64,000 bases of DNA from JAMXLO01 sp963799415 (GTDB lineage Bacteria > Pseudomonadota > Alphaproteobacteria > Acetobacterales > Acetobacteraceae). The stretch spans positions 1 to 64,000 of the forward strand of contig CAWCXI010000014.1 in the NCBI GenBank assembly GCA_963799415.1, in the 5' to 3' direction. Positions within the stretch are counted from its first letter, which is position 1. Each line of letters opens with the position of its first letter. The notes beneath the pieces are model-generated. The model did not search any database and was not told where the DNA came from. It worked only from the letters and a program-made list of their open reading frames with translations. Shown in pieces: positions 37,240-46,163 of the stretch. A program made the position numbers and the translations under genes.

Positions 37240-39289
37240 TAAGTCGCGCAGCACTGCGTCGGTGTCGGCGCCGAGCCCTGGTGCGACACCGGCTCGTCGG
37301 CCGAAGCTCGTGCGCCACGGCAAGCCAGGCAGAACGCCGCCCTCGTGTGCATCCCAGAACCCCCGTGCGCGCAGATGCTCGCTGCCGACGAGGTCCAGTG
37401 AACTGGCAAGCGCGGCTCCAGGGATGCCGGCGCGCGACAGGCGGTCCGCAGCGCTCGCCGCGGACTGTGTGCGCAGCCACTCGGCAACCGTCTCTCGTTG
37501 CACCGTGCCCGGCACGACGCTGCACAGTGCTCGCCATTGCGCATCATTGCCGACCGCGAGCGCGATCCATTCGTCCTCGCCCGCACAGCGAAATGCGCCG
37601 TGCAGCCTGTGTCGATCAGACTGATCGCCTCGCGGTATCGGCGCCGCACCGCGTTGCGTCTCGAGCAGCGGCTCCGCCAACGTCCACAGCATCGCCTCGA
37701 TCATCGAAAAATCGACCCGCGCCACGCCGCCTTGCCTGCGACGCTGCCACAGTGCCGCCGCGACGATGAACGCAAGCATCAATCCGCACATTGGATCGAG
37801 CCAGGCGAACCCCACGCGCGGCGGAATGTCGGGATGCCGGTTCAACCCGGCAAAGCCGGCGTAGCATTGCAGCAGCGTGCCGTAGGCGACCGCGTGCGAT
37901 TCCGGTCCGGTTCGCCCAAGACCCGACGCCGAAACATAGATCAACTCGGGGTTGCGCTGCTTCAGCGCTGCAGCGCCAAGCCCCAACCGATCCATTACCC
38001 CGGTGGCGAAATTCTCCACCAGCACGTCACACCGCTCCGCGAGCGACTGCGCACGATCGACTGCCGCCGGCTGCTTTAGATCGAGCACGATGCCGCGCTT
38101 TGCCTGCCCGAGCACGGTGTGCAGCCCCGAATCACGGCCCGGATCGCCACGGCCAGGAGCCTCGACCTTGATCACATCGGCGCCCATCGCCGCGAGATAC
38201 CGTGTCGTCGTGGGGCCTGCGATCACCCAACTGAAGTCAAGCACGCGCACGCCGGATAGCGGCAATGGCCCAGGCGACTGCGCGGCAATGGTTTCGCGGC
38301 GCGCGATCGATAGCCCGAATGGAGGGCCCGGCGCCTTGACCGTTCGTCCATCGCGCGCGGCCGGACGCCAGAATCCACGGTGCACAAGCTGCGGCGACTT
38401 CAAGCTGCTCCGCCAGTTCGCGCAGCGGAAAACTCGGCACCCGTGCGGCCTGCGCCGTATCGGCAATCCATTGCTTGTCGTGCTGACGGCTCCACGCCGA
38501 CATCAGCGCGTGCAGCGCATCCCAGTTGGCCACGCGATCCGGCTTAGTGGCGAAGCGCGGATCATTGCCCCAATCCGGCGATCCCATCGCGACGCGCCAC
38601 GACGCCCACTGGCGGTCCTCACGTGGCGAGATCGCCGCGTAGCCGTCGCGCGCAGGCAGAATGCAGACCGTGGCGCCGTTGCCGTCGGTCAGGCGCTTGC
38701 GCGATCGGCTTCTGCCGTGCAGCCCCGCACCGGTCAGTTCGCCCATGGCCATCGTCGCCAGTGCTTCCTCGATCGACACATCGACGATCGCGCCGGTCAT
38801 GTGTGGTTGCGCGGCATGCATGCCCGCACAGGCGGCGGCGAGTCCGCCGATGAAGGCCGATTGCTCGCCCACCGGGCGGATCGGCGCCTCTGACAGATCG
38901 TCAACCTGCCCTGTCAGCAGCCGCGCGATGCCGCTGGAATACATCAGGGTGAGATCGCTCGCCGAGTTGTTCGCCTTCGGTCCGCTCTGGCCGAATGGTG
39001 AGATGAACACCAGCGCGGCCGCGTGATTCAGTGCGCGCAATGCATCCGCATCGCACTGTTGCGCGTGAAGCTCGGCCGGACGACCCTCGCAGACGACCAG
39101 ATCGGCCGTCGCCAGCGCATCGCGCGATACCACCGGCTTACCGTCATTCAGATACGCCGCCAGCGGCGTCACGGTATCGGGATCGATGCAAACGACATCC
39201 GCGCCGACATCGGCAAGCAACCGCCCGCAAACGGCGGCCGCCAAACCCTGGCCCATCTGCACGACACGAAAGCCCGCAAGCAACGACAT
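37207..39289 (-). CDS. Double-domain family III CoA-transferase (CaiB/BaiF type, one frame change)
   Basis: Two CaiB-like domains are encoded head to tail. The first (39289 to ~38405) has FRVVQMGQGLAAAVCGRLLA, DVGADVVCIDPDTVTPLAAY and VDVSIEEALATMAMGEL; the second (from ~38400) has VRVLDFSWVIAGPTTTRYLA, AMGADVIKVEAPGRGDPGRD, the CoA-binding start, and LGLGAAALKQRNPELIYVSA, with the catalytic Asp in MCGLMLAFIVAAALWQ-adjacent FAWLDPMC. One base is lost or gained near 38404 within FPLRELAEQLxSPQLVHRGF, which joins perfectly. As one protein it would be about 694 residues, the length of known fused CoA-transferases. It moves CoA between carboxylic acids. The reading-frame break may be a sequencing error. 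Confidence 0.78.
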
Positions 39290-39292
39290 GTG

Positions 39293-40519
39293 TCACCCGT
39301 TCAGGATTGGACGGACGAAATCAGCCAGATTTCCTCCGGGAAAGCGAATGCCTCTGATGCCGGCAGCTTGTGCCGCCGCCATGTCAATGTCCTTGTCGCC
39401 GATAAGCACACACCGGGCTGCATCGAGTTCCCACGCGCGCATCAGGTCCAGCAGCATGCCAGGTGCTGGCTTGCGCCAGTCGGTGCTGCACCTGTACGCC
39501 GGAACCACCGCATCCGGGTGAAACGGGCAGTAGCGAATATCATCGACCGTGCCGCCGACGCGTCGCACCTCGTCAATCATCCAGTCGTGCAACGCAGTCA
39601 CCGCAGCTTCGTCATAGTGGCCGCGCGCCACACCCGACTGGTTGGTCACGACGAACACGTGCCAGCCGGCGTCGGTCGCATCACGCATCGCCTCGCGCGC
39701 ACCTGCCATCCACTCGAAGCGGTCGCGCCTGCCGACATATCCGTGGTCGACGTTGATCACGCCATCGCGGTCGAGGAACAGCGCCCGTCGACGCAACGCG
39801 AGTGGAATCTCCTGTTGGGCGCTGGCATAATCCTCAGGGATGCCGATGTCATAAAAGTATCCTTCGCTCACGGTACCGCGCAGCACGCCTCGCTCGGCAA
39901 GCCACGGGAGGATGTCGGTCTCGAGCGAACAGGCCGGCAACAGACCAGCGATCACGCGGCGATCGAGCAGGTAGACGCCTGCATTGACCAGGCCGCCACC
40001 CGAAGTGTGTGGCCGTTCGATGAACGCTGTCACCCGATCGCCCTCAAGTGCGACGATGCCATGGCGCGACGCATCGTCCGTCCGACGCAGCAGCATCCGT
40101 CCGGCAGTGCCGGCTTCGTCCGCACCGCCTCTGCAGAGCAACCTTGCGAGGTTGCAATCGAACAACGAACTCCCGTTGCACACCAGGAACCGTTCATCCA
40201 GCAGATCGCGGGCGTGAAACAACGCACCCCCAGTGCCGCCCCGCATCGGCTCTTGCAACATGACGATCCGCACCTTGCGGGGCAGGAACGCCGCCAGCTC
40301 CTGGACGCGCGCTTCGATCTGTTCCTCAAGATCGCCGGTCAGCAAAACGAACTCCGCCACGCCGAAGCGCACGAATTCGCGCAGCAGCCACGCGAGGAAC
40401 GGACGGTCGCCGCCCGCCAAAAACGGCTTCGGCGTGCGCTCGGTCAGCGCGCCGAGGCGTGTGCCAATGCCACCGGCAAGCACGGCGCACTGGCGCACCG
40501 TTGTGGCCCGCAAGCTCAC
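39293..40519 (-). CDS. Bifunctional heptose nucleotidyltransferase / histidinol-phosphatase-type HAD phosphatase
   Basis: GTG 40519, 408 residues. The N-terminal 230 residues are a sugar-nucleotide transferase (AVLAGGIGTRLGALTERTPK, the signature of NTP_transferase; IVMLQEPMRGGTGGALFHAR; GLVNAGVYLLDRRVIAGLLP). The C-terminal 170 are a HAD phosphatase of the GmhB/HisB type (RALFLDRDGVINVDHGYVGR, VFVVTNQSGVARGHYDEAAV, WRKPAPGMLLDLM). This pairs the two last steps before or at ADP/GDP-heptose, as in HddC+GmhB, on one chain. It overlaps the CorC-like gene by GTGA (40516-40519). It probably makes activated heptose for LPS or S-layer glycans. Confidence 0.83.
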   Translation of the reverse strand: MSLRATTVRQCAVLAGGIGTRLGALTERTPKPFLAGGDRPFLAWLLREFVRFGVAEFVLLTGDLEEQIEARVQELAAFLPRKVRIVMLQEPMRGGTGGALFHARDLLDERFLVCNGSSLFDCNLARLLCRGGADEAGTAGRMLLRRTDDASRHGIVALEGDRVTAFIERPHTSGGGLVNAGVYLLDRRVIAGLLPACSLETDILPWLAERGVLRGTVSEGYFYDIGIPEDYASAQQEIPLALRRRALFLDRDGVINVDHGYVGRRDRFEWMAGAREAMRDATDAGWHVFVVTNQSGVARGHYDEAAVTALHDWMIDEVRRVGGTVDDIRYCPFHPDAVVPAYRCSTDWRKPAPGMLLDLMRAWELDAARCVLIGDKDIDMAAAQAAGIRGIRFPGGNLADFVRPILNG

Positions 40520-41815
40520 CCCCCTGCCGCCGGCTCCCGACTGGCGCGCACCTTGTCGACGCGCCTGCCATCCATCTCCAGCACCTCGAACCGCCAGCCG
40601 GAAAACACGATGCGCTCGCCCACCCGGGGCACCCGACGCAGCAGCGCCAGCACCAGGCCCGCAAGCGTGTGATAGCTGCCTTCGGCCGGCAGGTCCGGCA
40701 GGGAAAGCCGCGACTTCAGCTCATCGACCGGCATCATGCCGTCCATCACCAGCGCGCTGTCCCCCTCGCCTTCCCCACCGCCCGGCTGCTCTTCTGCATC
40801 ACTCGGATCACCGACGATCGCCTCGAGCACGTCCGATGCAGTCACCACACCCTCGAAGCTGCCGTACTCGTCCATCACCAGCGCAATCCCGAGCCGATCG
40901 GACTTCAATCTTTCCAGCGCATCCAGCGCCGTCACCGTGTCGGGCACCACGATGGGCTGGCGCAACGCCGCTGCGAGCGAGATGTCCCCGCCGTCCAGGA
41001 TGCGGTCGAGAATGTCCTTCGCCTGCACCACGCCGACCACGTTGTCGACCTCGCCCTCACACACCACGAACCGCGAATGCGGCGCCGACTTCAGGGCCGC
41101 GGCAATCTCCCCCGGCGGGTCGGTGCGGTCGATCCACGCGATCTCGGTGCGTGGCGTCATGATCGCGCGCACCGGTTTGTCGGCCAGCCGCAGCAGGCGC
41201 TCGATCATGTCGCGCTCCTCGGTCTCCAGCACGCCGGCCTGCGCGCCCTCGATCAGCAGCGCCTTCAGCTCCTCCTCGGTCACTGTCTGCCGCGGCGTCC
41301 GGTGCAGACCGAACAGGCGGAGCACCGCCCCGGAGGACCTGTCGAGCAGCCAGACGACCGGACCGCTGACACGACCCATCCAGGCGATCGCTGGCGCCAC
41401 ATGCGCCGCAACCTGCTCCGGCTGCCGCAGCGCCAGGTGCTTCGGCACCAGTTCCCCAAACACCAGCGTCAGGTAGGTCGTCACCACGACCACGAGTGCC
41501 AGCGAAAGCGTCTCCGCCGCGGAAGCCAGCGCTGGCACACCGGCAAGCCAGGCCGCCACGTCACTGGCGATGCGTGCGCCGCCGAACACGCCGGTGAGCA
41601 TGCTGACGAGAGTGATGCCGATCTGCACGGTGGGCAGGAATTGCTGCGGGTCGCCGGCTAGTTCCCTCGCCTTCGTTGCCCCCGGCACCCCCTTGCGTTC
41701 CAGAACGGCAAGGCGTGCGCGCCTCGCCGAGGCCAGTGCCAACTCGCTCATCGCGAACACGCCGTTCAGCACGATAAGCAGCAGGACAATGATGATCTCG
41801 AGACCGATGCCCATG
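40516..41815 (-). CDS. CorC/HlyC-family membrane protein (CNNM-CBS)
   Basis: ATG 41815, about 432 residues. A longer frame extends upstream but homology begins at MGIGLEIIIVLLLIVLNGVF. The N-terminal DUF21/CNNM domain has four helices and AMSELALASARRARLAVLER, then IMTPRTEIAWIDRTDPPGEI and VGVVQAKDILDRILDGGDIS form the CBS pair, and the C-terminal CorC_HlyC domain reads VMDGMMPVDELKSRLSLPDL. These proteins act in Mg2+/Co2+ or Na+ transport at the inner membrane. It is co-translated with the downstream heptose bifunctional gene. The first gene to the right of it is a broken insertion sequence. Confidence 0.87.
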
Positions 41816-42249
41816 GCCCAGCATACCGGTGGTGGCGATCTGCCCATAGGGCTGGCAGGATCACCGCTGGCCATCGCACGCGTTGCCGTAAAGCTGCGTG
41901 CCGCCGACGAAGTCCGCGGAAAGCGAGGAGGCGGACGGGCGGCAGGTGCAGTTTTGGGAACCACGGCGCGGGGGCATGTGCCAATTCCCGAAGTCGGGGA
42001 ATGCCTCGCGCAAGCCGTCGCGGATACTTCGCCTACCACCCCGTGCCAACCAACAGCCCGGCACTGTCCGCGTTCCGCTGTCACGTCGTCACCCTCTGGC
42101 ATTGCCAACTCTGTCGGCGCAACGAAAGGGCGTACGTGGCCCAGGCGAATCGCACTTGAAACCCCATTGACAAATTGCTCTGGGTTGCCCGGCGCGGAGA
42201 CGATCGATTCCATCGACTGGTGTGACGTGTCACACTTCGGGAGGTCGGA
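41816..42249. other. Non-coding stretch left of the IS island
   Basis: 434 bases without a supported gene; it should hold the promoter of the CorC-like gene and perhaps the left end of the ISAs1 element. I could not define the IS terminal repeat. Open frames here have no protein-like text. Confidence 0.4.
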
Positions 42250-42652
42250 TTGGAAGAGTTTGCCGCATGCTGGGAGGAGTTGGACGACCCTCGAACCGGG
42301 AAGCGCCTGCATGACTTCAACGAGATGCTGGTGATTGCCCTTTACTGTGTGCTGAGTGGTGGACAGGGCGCGGTCGACATGGGGCTGTATGCCAGGGCGA
42401 AAGAGCCCTTCCTGCGGGGTTTTCTCAAGCTTTCCAACGGTCTGCCCAGCCACGACACCTTCAGCCGGCTGTTTCGCCGGCTTGATCCGGAGCAATTCCG
42501 GGCCGCGTTTCAACTCTTCATGACGAAGTTCTCCGGCCAATGTCAGGCCGTTGTCGCGATCGACGGGAAGGTGCTGCACCGTTCGTTCGATCGCACCAGC
42601 AGCAAGTCGGCGCTGCACATGGTCAGCGCCTGGGGCTGCGAACAGCGCCTAG
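42250..42652 (+). pseudogene. ISAs1-family transposase, 3' truncated
   Basis: TTG 42250. The sequence FAACWEELDDPRTGKRLHDF, HDFNEMLVIALYCVLSGGQG, FLKLSNGLPSHDTFSRLFRR and GQCQAVVAIDGKVLHRSFDR is the N-terminal third of an ISAs1 (H-repeat) transposase, with the first catalytic Asp in VAIDGK. It stops where IS701-type sequence begins right after a CTAG at 42649-42652. The remaining two thirds are absent, so it is inactive. About 134 residues of the usual 370-380 remain. Confidence 0.85.
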
Positions 42653-42790
42653 CACTACATTGGCAGATTGTGTGTGATGGCATCATTTTTGGGATTCCCG
42701 AATCGGCCAATCGGTGATTCCTGGGGGATCAGCTTTTCGGAGGTCGATCACGATGAGTACGAAGTTCGATTTGAAGTTGACCCGGTTTCG
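42653..42790 (+). mobile_element. 5' end of an IS701-family element, truncated
   Basis: These bases match, in reverse complement, the end at about 47250-47386 (CACTACATTGGCAGATTGTG… against CACTACTTTGGCAGATTGTG…), including the start region of the transposase. The outer end lies directly after CTAG, the YTAR target of IS701-like elements. It is cut by the IS3 element at about 42791. Confidence 0.7.
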
Positions 42791-42819
42791 TGGACACCGG
42801 ACCGTTTGTGTTCAAGGGG

Positions 42820-43158
42820 ATGGCCAAGACAAGATTGCCCTACGCAGCTGAATTCCGCGGCCAGATGGTTGAACTGGTGCGCGCCGGCCGTACGCCGGAG
42901 GAGCTGGCGTCGGAGTTTGAACCGACAGCTCAGTCGATCAGGAACTGGGTTGCGCAGTCTGAGCGCAATGCTGGCCGTGGCGACGGTGGCCTGATGACAG
43001 CGGAGCGGGAGGAACTCAACCGACTGCGACGTGAGAACCGCCACCTGCGGCTTGAGCGAGAGATCCTCTCAAATGCCTGCCCCGGACTTGATCCGGGGGC
43101 GACGGCCTGGTTCGCTCGGGAGACGAACGCGATCCCTGTGAAGGGTTCCGGTTCGTGA
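42820..43158 (+). CDS. IS3-family transposase orfA with an in-frame palindrome insert
   Basis: ATG 42820, 112 residues. A helix-turn-helix AKTRLPYAAEFRGQMVELVR, ASEFEPTAQSIRNWVAQSER precedes a leucine zipper REELNRLRRENRHLRLEREI, as expected for orfA. In place of the usual LEREILSKATAWFARETNAI, eight extra codons (NACPGLDP, bases 43074-43097) are inserted between LS and the GATAWF. The insert contains CCCGGACTTGATCCGGG, an extragenic palindromic repeat core. The frame is kept. It overlaps orfB by GTGA at 43155-43158. Confidence 0.8.
   Translation: MAKTRLPYAAEFRGQMVELVRAGRTPEELASEFEPTAQSIRNWVAQSERNAGRGDGGLMTAEREELNRLRRENRHLRLEREILSNACPGLDPGATAWFARETNAIPVKGSGS
43074..43097 (+). repeat. Palindromic repeat inserted in IS3 orfA
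   Basis: Insert of 24 bases containing CCCGGACTTGATCCGGG (6-base arms CCCGGA/TCCGGG, loop CTTGA). The same core with one difference (CCCGGACGTGATCCGGG) occurs at 55942-55958. The insertion keeps frame, adding eight codons to the transposase. Confidence 0.65.
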
Positions 43159-43999
43159 GCGATCACCAGGCGGGCGTATCGACCACCACGATGTGCGAGC
43201 TGCTGGGTGTCTCCTCCAGCGGCTACTATGCGTGGATCAAGCGGCGTCCGTCGCAGCGTGCCGAGACAGACGTGATGCTGATCGCGGAGATCCGTGTCGC
43301 ACATGAAGCCTCGCGCGGCACCTACGGTGCACCGCGCATTCACGCCGAGCTTGCCGCCAAGGGTCTTCGCGTCGGCCGCAAGCGGATCGCGCGATTGATG
43401 TTGCAGGCCGGCCTTGCCGGTGTGAGCCGACGCAGGTTCGTCACCACGACGGTCAGGGATGGTGGCCGCCAGGCGCCGGACCTGGTGGAGCGCAACTTCA
43501 CGGCGGAAGCGCCTGACGGCTGTGGGTCGCTGACATCACCTACATCCCGACATGGGTAGGCTTTCTCTATCTCGCGGTCGTGCTCGATGCGTATAGCCGT
43601 CGCATTGTCGGCTGGTCGATGGCCACGACACTCGCCAAACAACTGGTGCTCGATGCCCTGAACATGGCGCTGGCGACGCGACGGCCCAGGCAGGTGATCC
43701 ATCACTCCGACCAGGGGTCGCAATATACCTCGATCGAATTCAGTCGCCACTGCCGTGATGCCGGCGTGCGCCCCTCGATGGGCTCGGTCGGCGACGCCTA
43801 CGACAATGCCATGTGCGAGAGTTTCTTCGCGACCCTCGAATGCGAGCTGCTTGCACGGAGCCGATTCAAGACACAGGCTGACCGCGCTGTGCGCGACGGC
43901 GGCGCCATCGTGCGGGTCGGGACGGAAGAATGGCTCCACCAAGGGTCGAACCAAAGAATGTCTCGAAACGGAACCCCAGTATGCCGTCAGATCAGATAG
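43155..43999 (+). pseudogene. IS3-family transposase orfB, frame-shifted and altered at C-terminus
   Basis: GTG 43155 gives MSDHQAGVSTTTMCELLGVS-SSGYYAW and EIRVAHEASRGTYGAPRIHA. A missing base near 43520 shifts the frame; it resumes as VLDAYSRRIVGWSMATTLAK, QVIHHSDQGSQYTSIEFSRH and SVGDAYDNAMCESFFATLEC. The DDE residues can be placed (D of VADITYIP at the indel, D of HHSDQGSQYT, E of CESFFATLE). After FKTQAD (43885) the usual GWYNPxRRHSALGY closing is replaced by unrelated sequence. It is inactive as written. Confidence 0.78.
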
Positions 44000-44009
44000 C
44001 ATGTTTCCA

Positions 44010-44414
44010 AGATCTCACCTCTCGACGAAACCGGGGCAAGTCCAGTCCTCAGCTTCCGCCACCTCTCCGACGACCACTTCTGGTTTACCTTCTTCCACGA
44101 AGTTGCCCACCTACTGCTGCATGGTGCGTCGGCAACGTTCGTGGATGGCGAGGCCATTTTCGCCCGATCAAAGGGAGGATGAGGCCAACGCATTCGCCGC
44201 AAGCATCCTGATACCGCCCAGCAGACAGGAAGAACTGATGCGACAGCGCCCCCGCGTCGATGCCGTCGTGCGATTCGCCGTGTCAGCCGGTGTTTCCCCT
44301 GACATTGTCGTGGGGCAAATGCAGCACCTCGGCCTAATCGGTCTCAACCAGCTCAATTCTCTCAAGCGACGCTACACATGGGCCGACATCGAGGCTGTGC
44401 TGCCGCGACCCTGA
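44010..44414 (+). pseudogene. Remnant of an ImmA/IrrE-type metallopeptidase (toxin/antitoxin-associated), frame-shifted
   Basis: The reading frame KISPLDETGASPVLSFRHLS, DDHFWFTFFHEVAHLLLHGA carries HEVAH, the zinc motif of ImmA/IrrE proteins. After a frame change near 44175 the chain continues EDEANAFAASILIPPSRQEE and GLIGLNQLNSLKRRYTWADI to a stop at 44414. This is the C-terminal half of a HigA-like XRE-ImmA protein; the N-terminal HTH half is gone, replaced by IS3 sequence. It is probably dead. It suggests that a toxin-antitoxin or SOS-linked locus was invaded by IS elements. Confidence 0.7.
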
Positions 44415-44682
44415 CAGGGACCAGCGGCTGCTCCACTCATCCCCGGAAATGCACGAACGTCTCCGGATTTTCTGCCAATTGCATAAAGAGTCCTCCATTA
44501 CCTGCATGCCGACACCGAGCACGGCATCTAGCTCCACCAGCCATTCGTCGAGCTGCTTGGCATCAATCGATGCCGAACTATAGCCGGGCACCTCGCAGCG
44601 GACTGGTCGCACCGTTCAGATATGCGGACCCTGGTTCAATGGGCGCGAGATGCAGGCGGCCGATCATCGACATGAAATCAAA
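44415..44682. other. Short stretch between IS elements with no recognised gene
   Basis: A minus-strand open frame (to about 44612) includes IDAKQLDEWLVELDAVLGVG but has no family match I can name; it may be a further cut gene. No IS terminal repeat was seen on the left side. Confidence 0.3.
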
Positions 44683-46163
44683 GCTTCCTCGCTGTTTGGC
44701 GTGGGTAGTAACGACCGTTCGTGCTTGGCAACCGATGTTTTTCGGTTCGGCTGAGCGGCGTTTTTCCGTCCCGGCCTGATTACCGCGAGGCGCCGCGCAC
44801 AGGCGCGGTCAAGGATGGCCACAGGCCATCGCGGAGCGGCGCGCAGCGTCCTTGACGGCGGCGAGCACGGCGCCAGGCTCGATCCCAGGCCGGGTCAATT
44901 GCGGGGAGACCGACATGCGCGACACCAGCCTGCTGCAACTGGCACTGGGCCTCGCGCCACCGTGGACGGTCACCGGCAGCGACTTCGATGCAGAGGCCCG
45001 TCGGCTTGACATCCACATAGACTTCACCGCCGGCAGTCGCTTCACCTGCCCGGGTTGCGGTGCTGCCGATTGCCCGGCGCACGACACCGAACGGATGACG
45101 TGGCGACATCTCAACTTCTTCCAGCACCAAGCCTATCTGCATGCCCGTGTGCCACGGGTGCGTTGCGTCAGGTGCGGGGTCAAGAAGATCAGCGTGCCAT
45201 GGGCGCGCGAGGGTGGCGGCTTCACCCTGCTGTTCGAGGCGTTGGTCATGGCCTTGGTTTCAGCAATGCCGGTCAACGCCGTGGCCCGACTGGTGGGTGA
45301 GCACGACACCAGGCTATGGCGCGTCATTCACCATTACGTCGAACGCGCCCGAGCGCGCACCGATCTCGCGGCCGTCACGCGAGTGGCGATCGACGAGACC
45401 GCCGCCCGGCGCGGCCACCACTATATCTCGCTCTTTGTCGACATTGATCGCGCCCGCGTCGTCTTCGCGACCGAGGGCAAGGACGCCGCGACCGTCGCGG
45501 CGTTTGCCGATGATCTCACGGCGCACGGCGGCGATCCCGATGCCGTCGCCGAGGTCTGCATCGACATGAGCCCGGCCTTCATCAAAGGTACCGCCGACAG
45601 CCTGGCCAACGCTGCCATCACCTTCGACAAGTTCCATGCCGTCAAGATCATCAACGATGCCGTCGATCAGGTGCGACGAACTGAGCGGAAGGACCACAAA
45701 CTGCTGGCCGGCACGCGCTACCTCTGGCTGCGCAACCCGGACCGCTTGTCCGAGCGCCAACGGGCCATCCTCGAAAGCCTACCCATGCGTCATCTCAAGA
45801 CTGCGCGTGCCTACCGAATACGATTGGCCTTCCAGGAACTTTACGAGCAATCATCCACCAAGTCCGGAGCAGCCTTCCTCCGGCGATGGTATTTCTGGGC
45901 GACCCACACTCGGCTGCCGCCGATCATCGACGCCGCCCGCGCCGTCAAACGCTCACTCGGACGGCATTCTACGCTGGTTCCACAGCAAGATCGCCAATGG
46001 TCTCATCGAGGGAATCAATAGCCTCGTCCAGGCCGCCAAGGCCAAGGCTCGCGGCTATCGTTCCATTCGAAATCTCACCGCCATGGTCTATCTCCTCGCC
46101 GGAAAGCTAGACCTCAGCTTGCCCTATTGAAGCTGTTCTACCCACACCAAGCAGCGAAGAACC
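44683..46163 (+). mobile_element. ISL3-family insertion sequence
   Basis: The left end GCTTCCTCGCTGTTTGGCGT (44683 on) and the right end, read inward on the minus strand, GGTTCTTCGCTGCTTGGTGT (46163 back) form about 30-base inverted repeats with roughly 80% identity; both continue GGGTAG. The GGTTCTTC opening is typical of ISL3. The 8 bases outside each end (AAATCAAA and TTCTCTTT) do not match, so no target duplication is seen; the right end truncates an IS701 element. Confidence 0.75.
44915..46130 (+). CDS. ISL3-family transposase (one frame change)
   Basis: ATG 44915. The N-terminal zinc finger CPGCGAADCPAHDTERMTWR and VRCVRCGVKKISVPWARE, HTH, and DDE residues in VAIDETAARRGHHYISLFVD, CIDMSPAFIKGTADSLANAA and FDKFHAVKIINDAVDQVRRT fit ISL3 transposases. 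A frame change near 45955 separates RAVKRHSD-type from GILRWFHSKIANGLIEGINS and LVQAAKAKARGYRSIRNLTA, which closes the protein. About 405 residues, the family's normal length. Active apart from the apparent indel. Confidence 0.83.

Larger units (their letters stand above)
42791..44005 (+). mobile_element. IS3-family element, right end lost
   Basis: Begins at TGGACACCGGACCG, plausibly the left terminal repeat, and contains orfA and orfB. The right end lacks the matching inverted repeat: orfB diverges from IS3 transposases after FKTQAD at about 43885 and the remainder is unrelated text. It lies inside the truncated IS701 copy. Confidence 0.7.

Noticed and set aside
41816..42618. Upstream extension of the CorC-like protein to about 700 residues
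   Set aside because: Homology starts at 41815 and the extension runs antisense into the ISAs1 transposase.
43130..43170. Programmed -1 frameshift site between IS3 orfA and orfB
   Set aside because: No slippery A-run or clear stem-loop in the GTGA overlap; stop/start coupling is enough.
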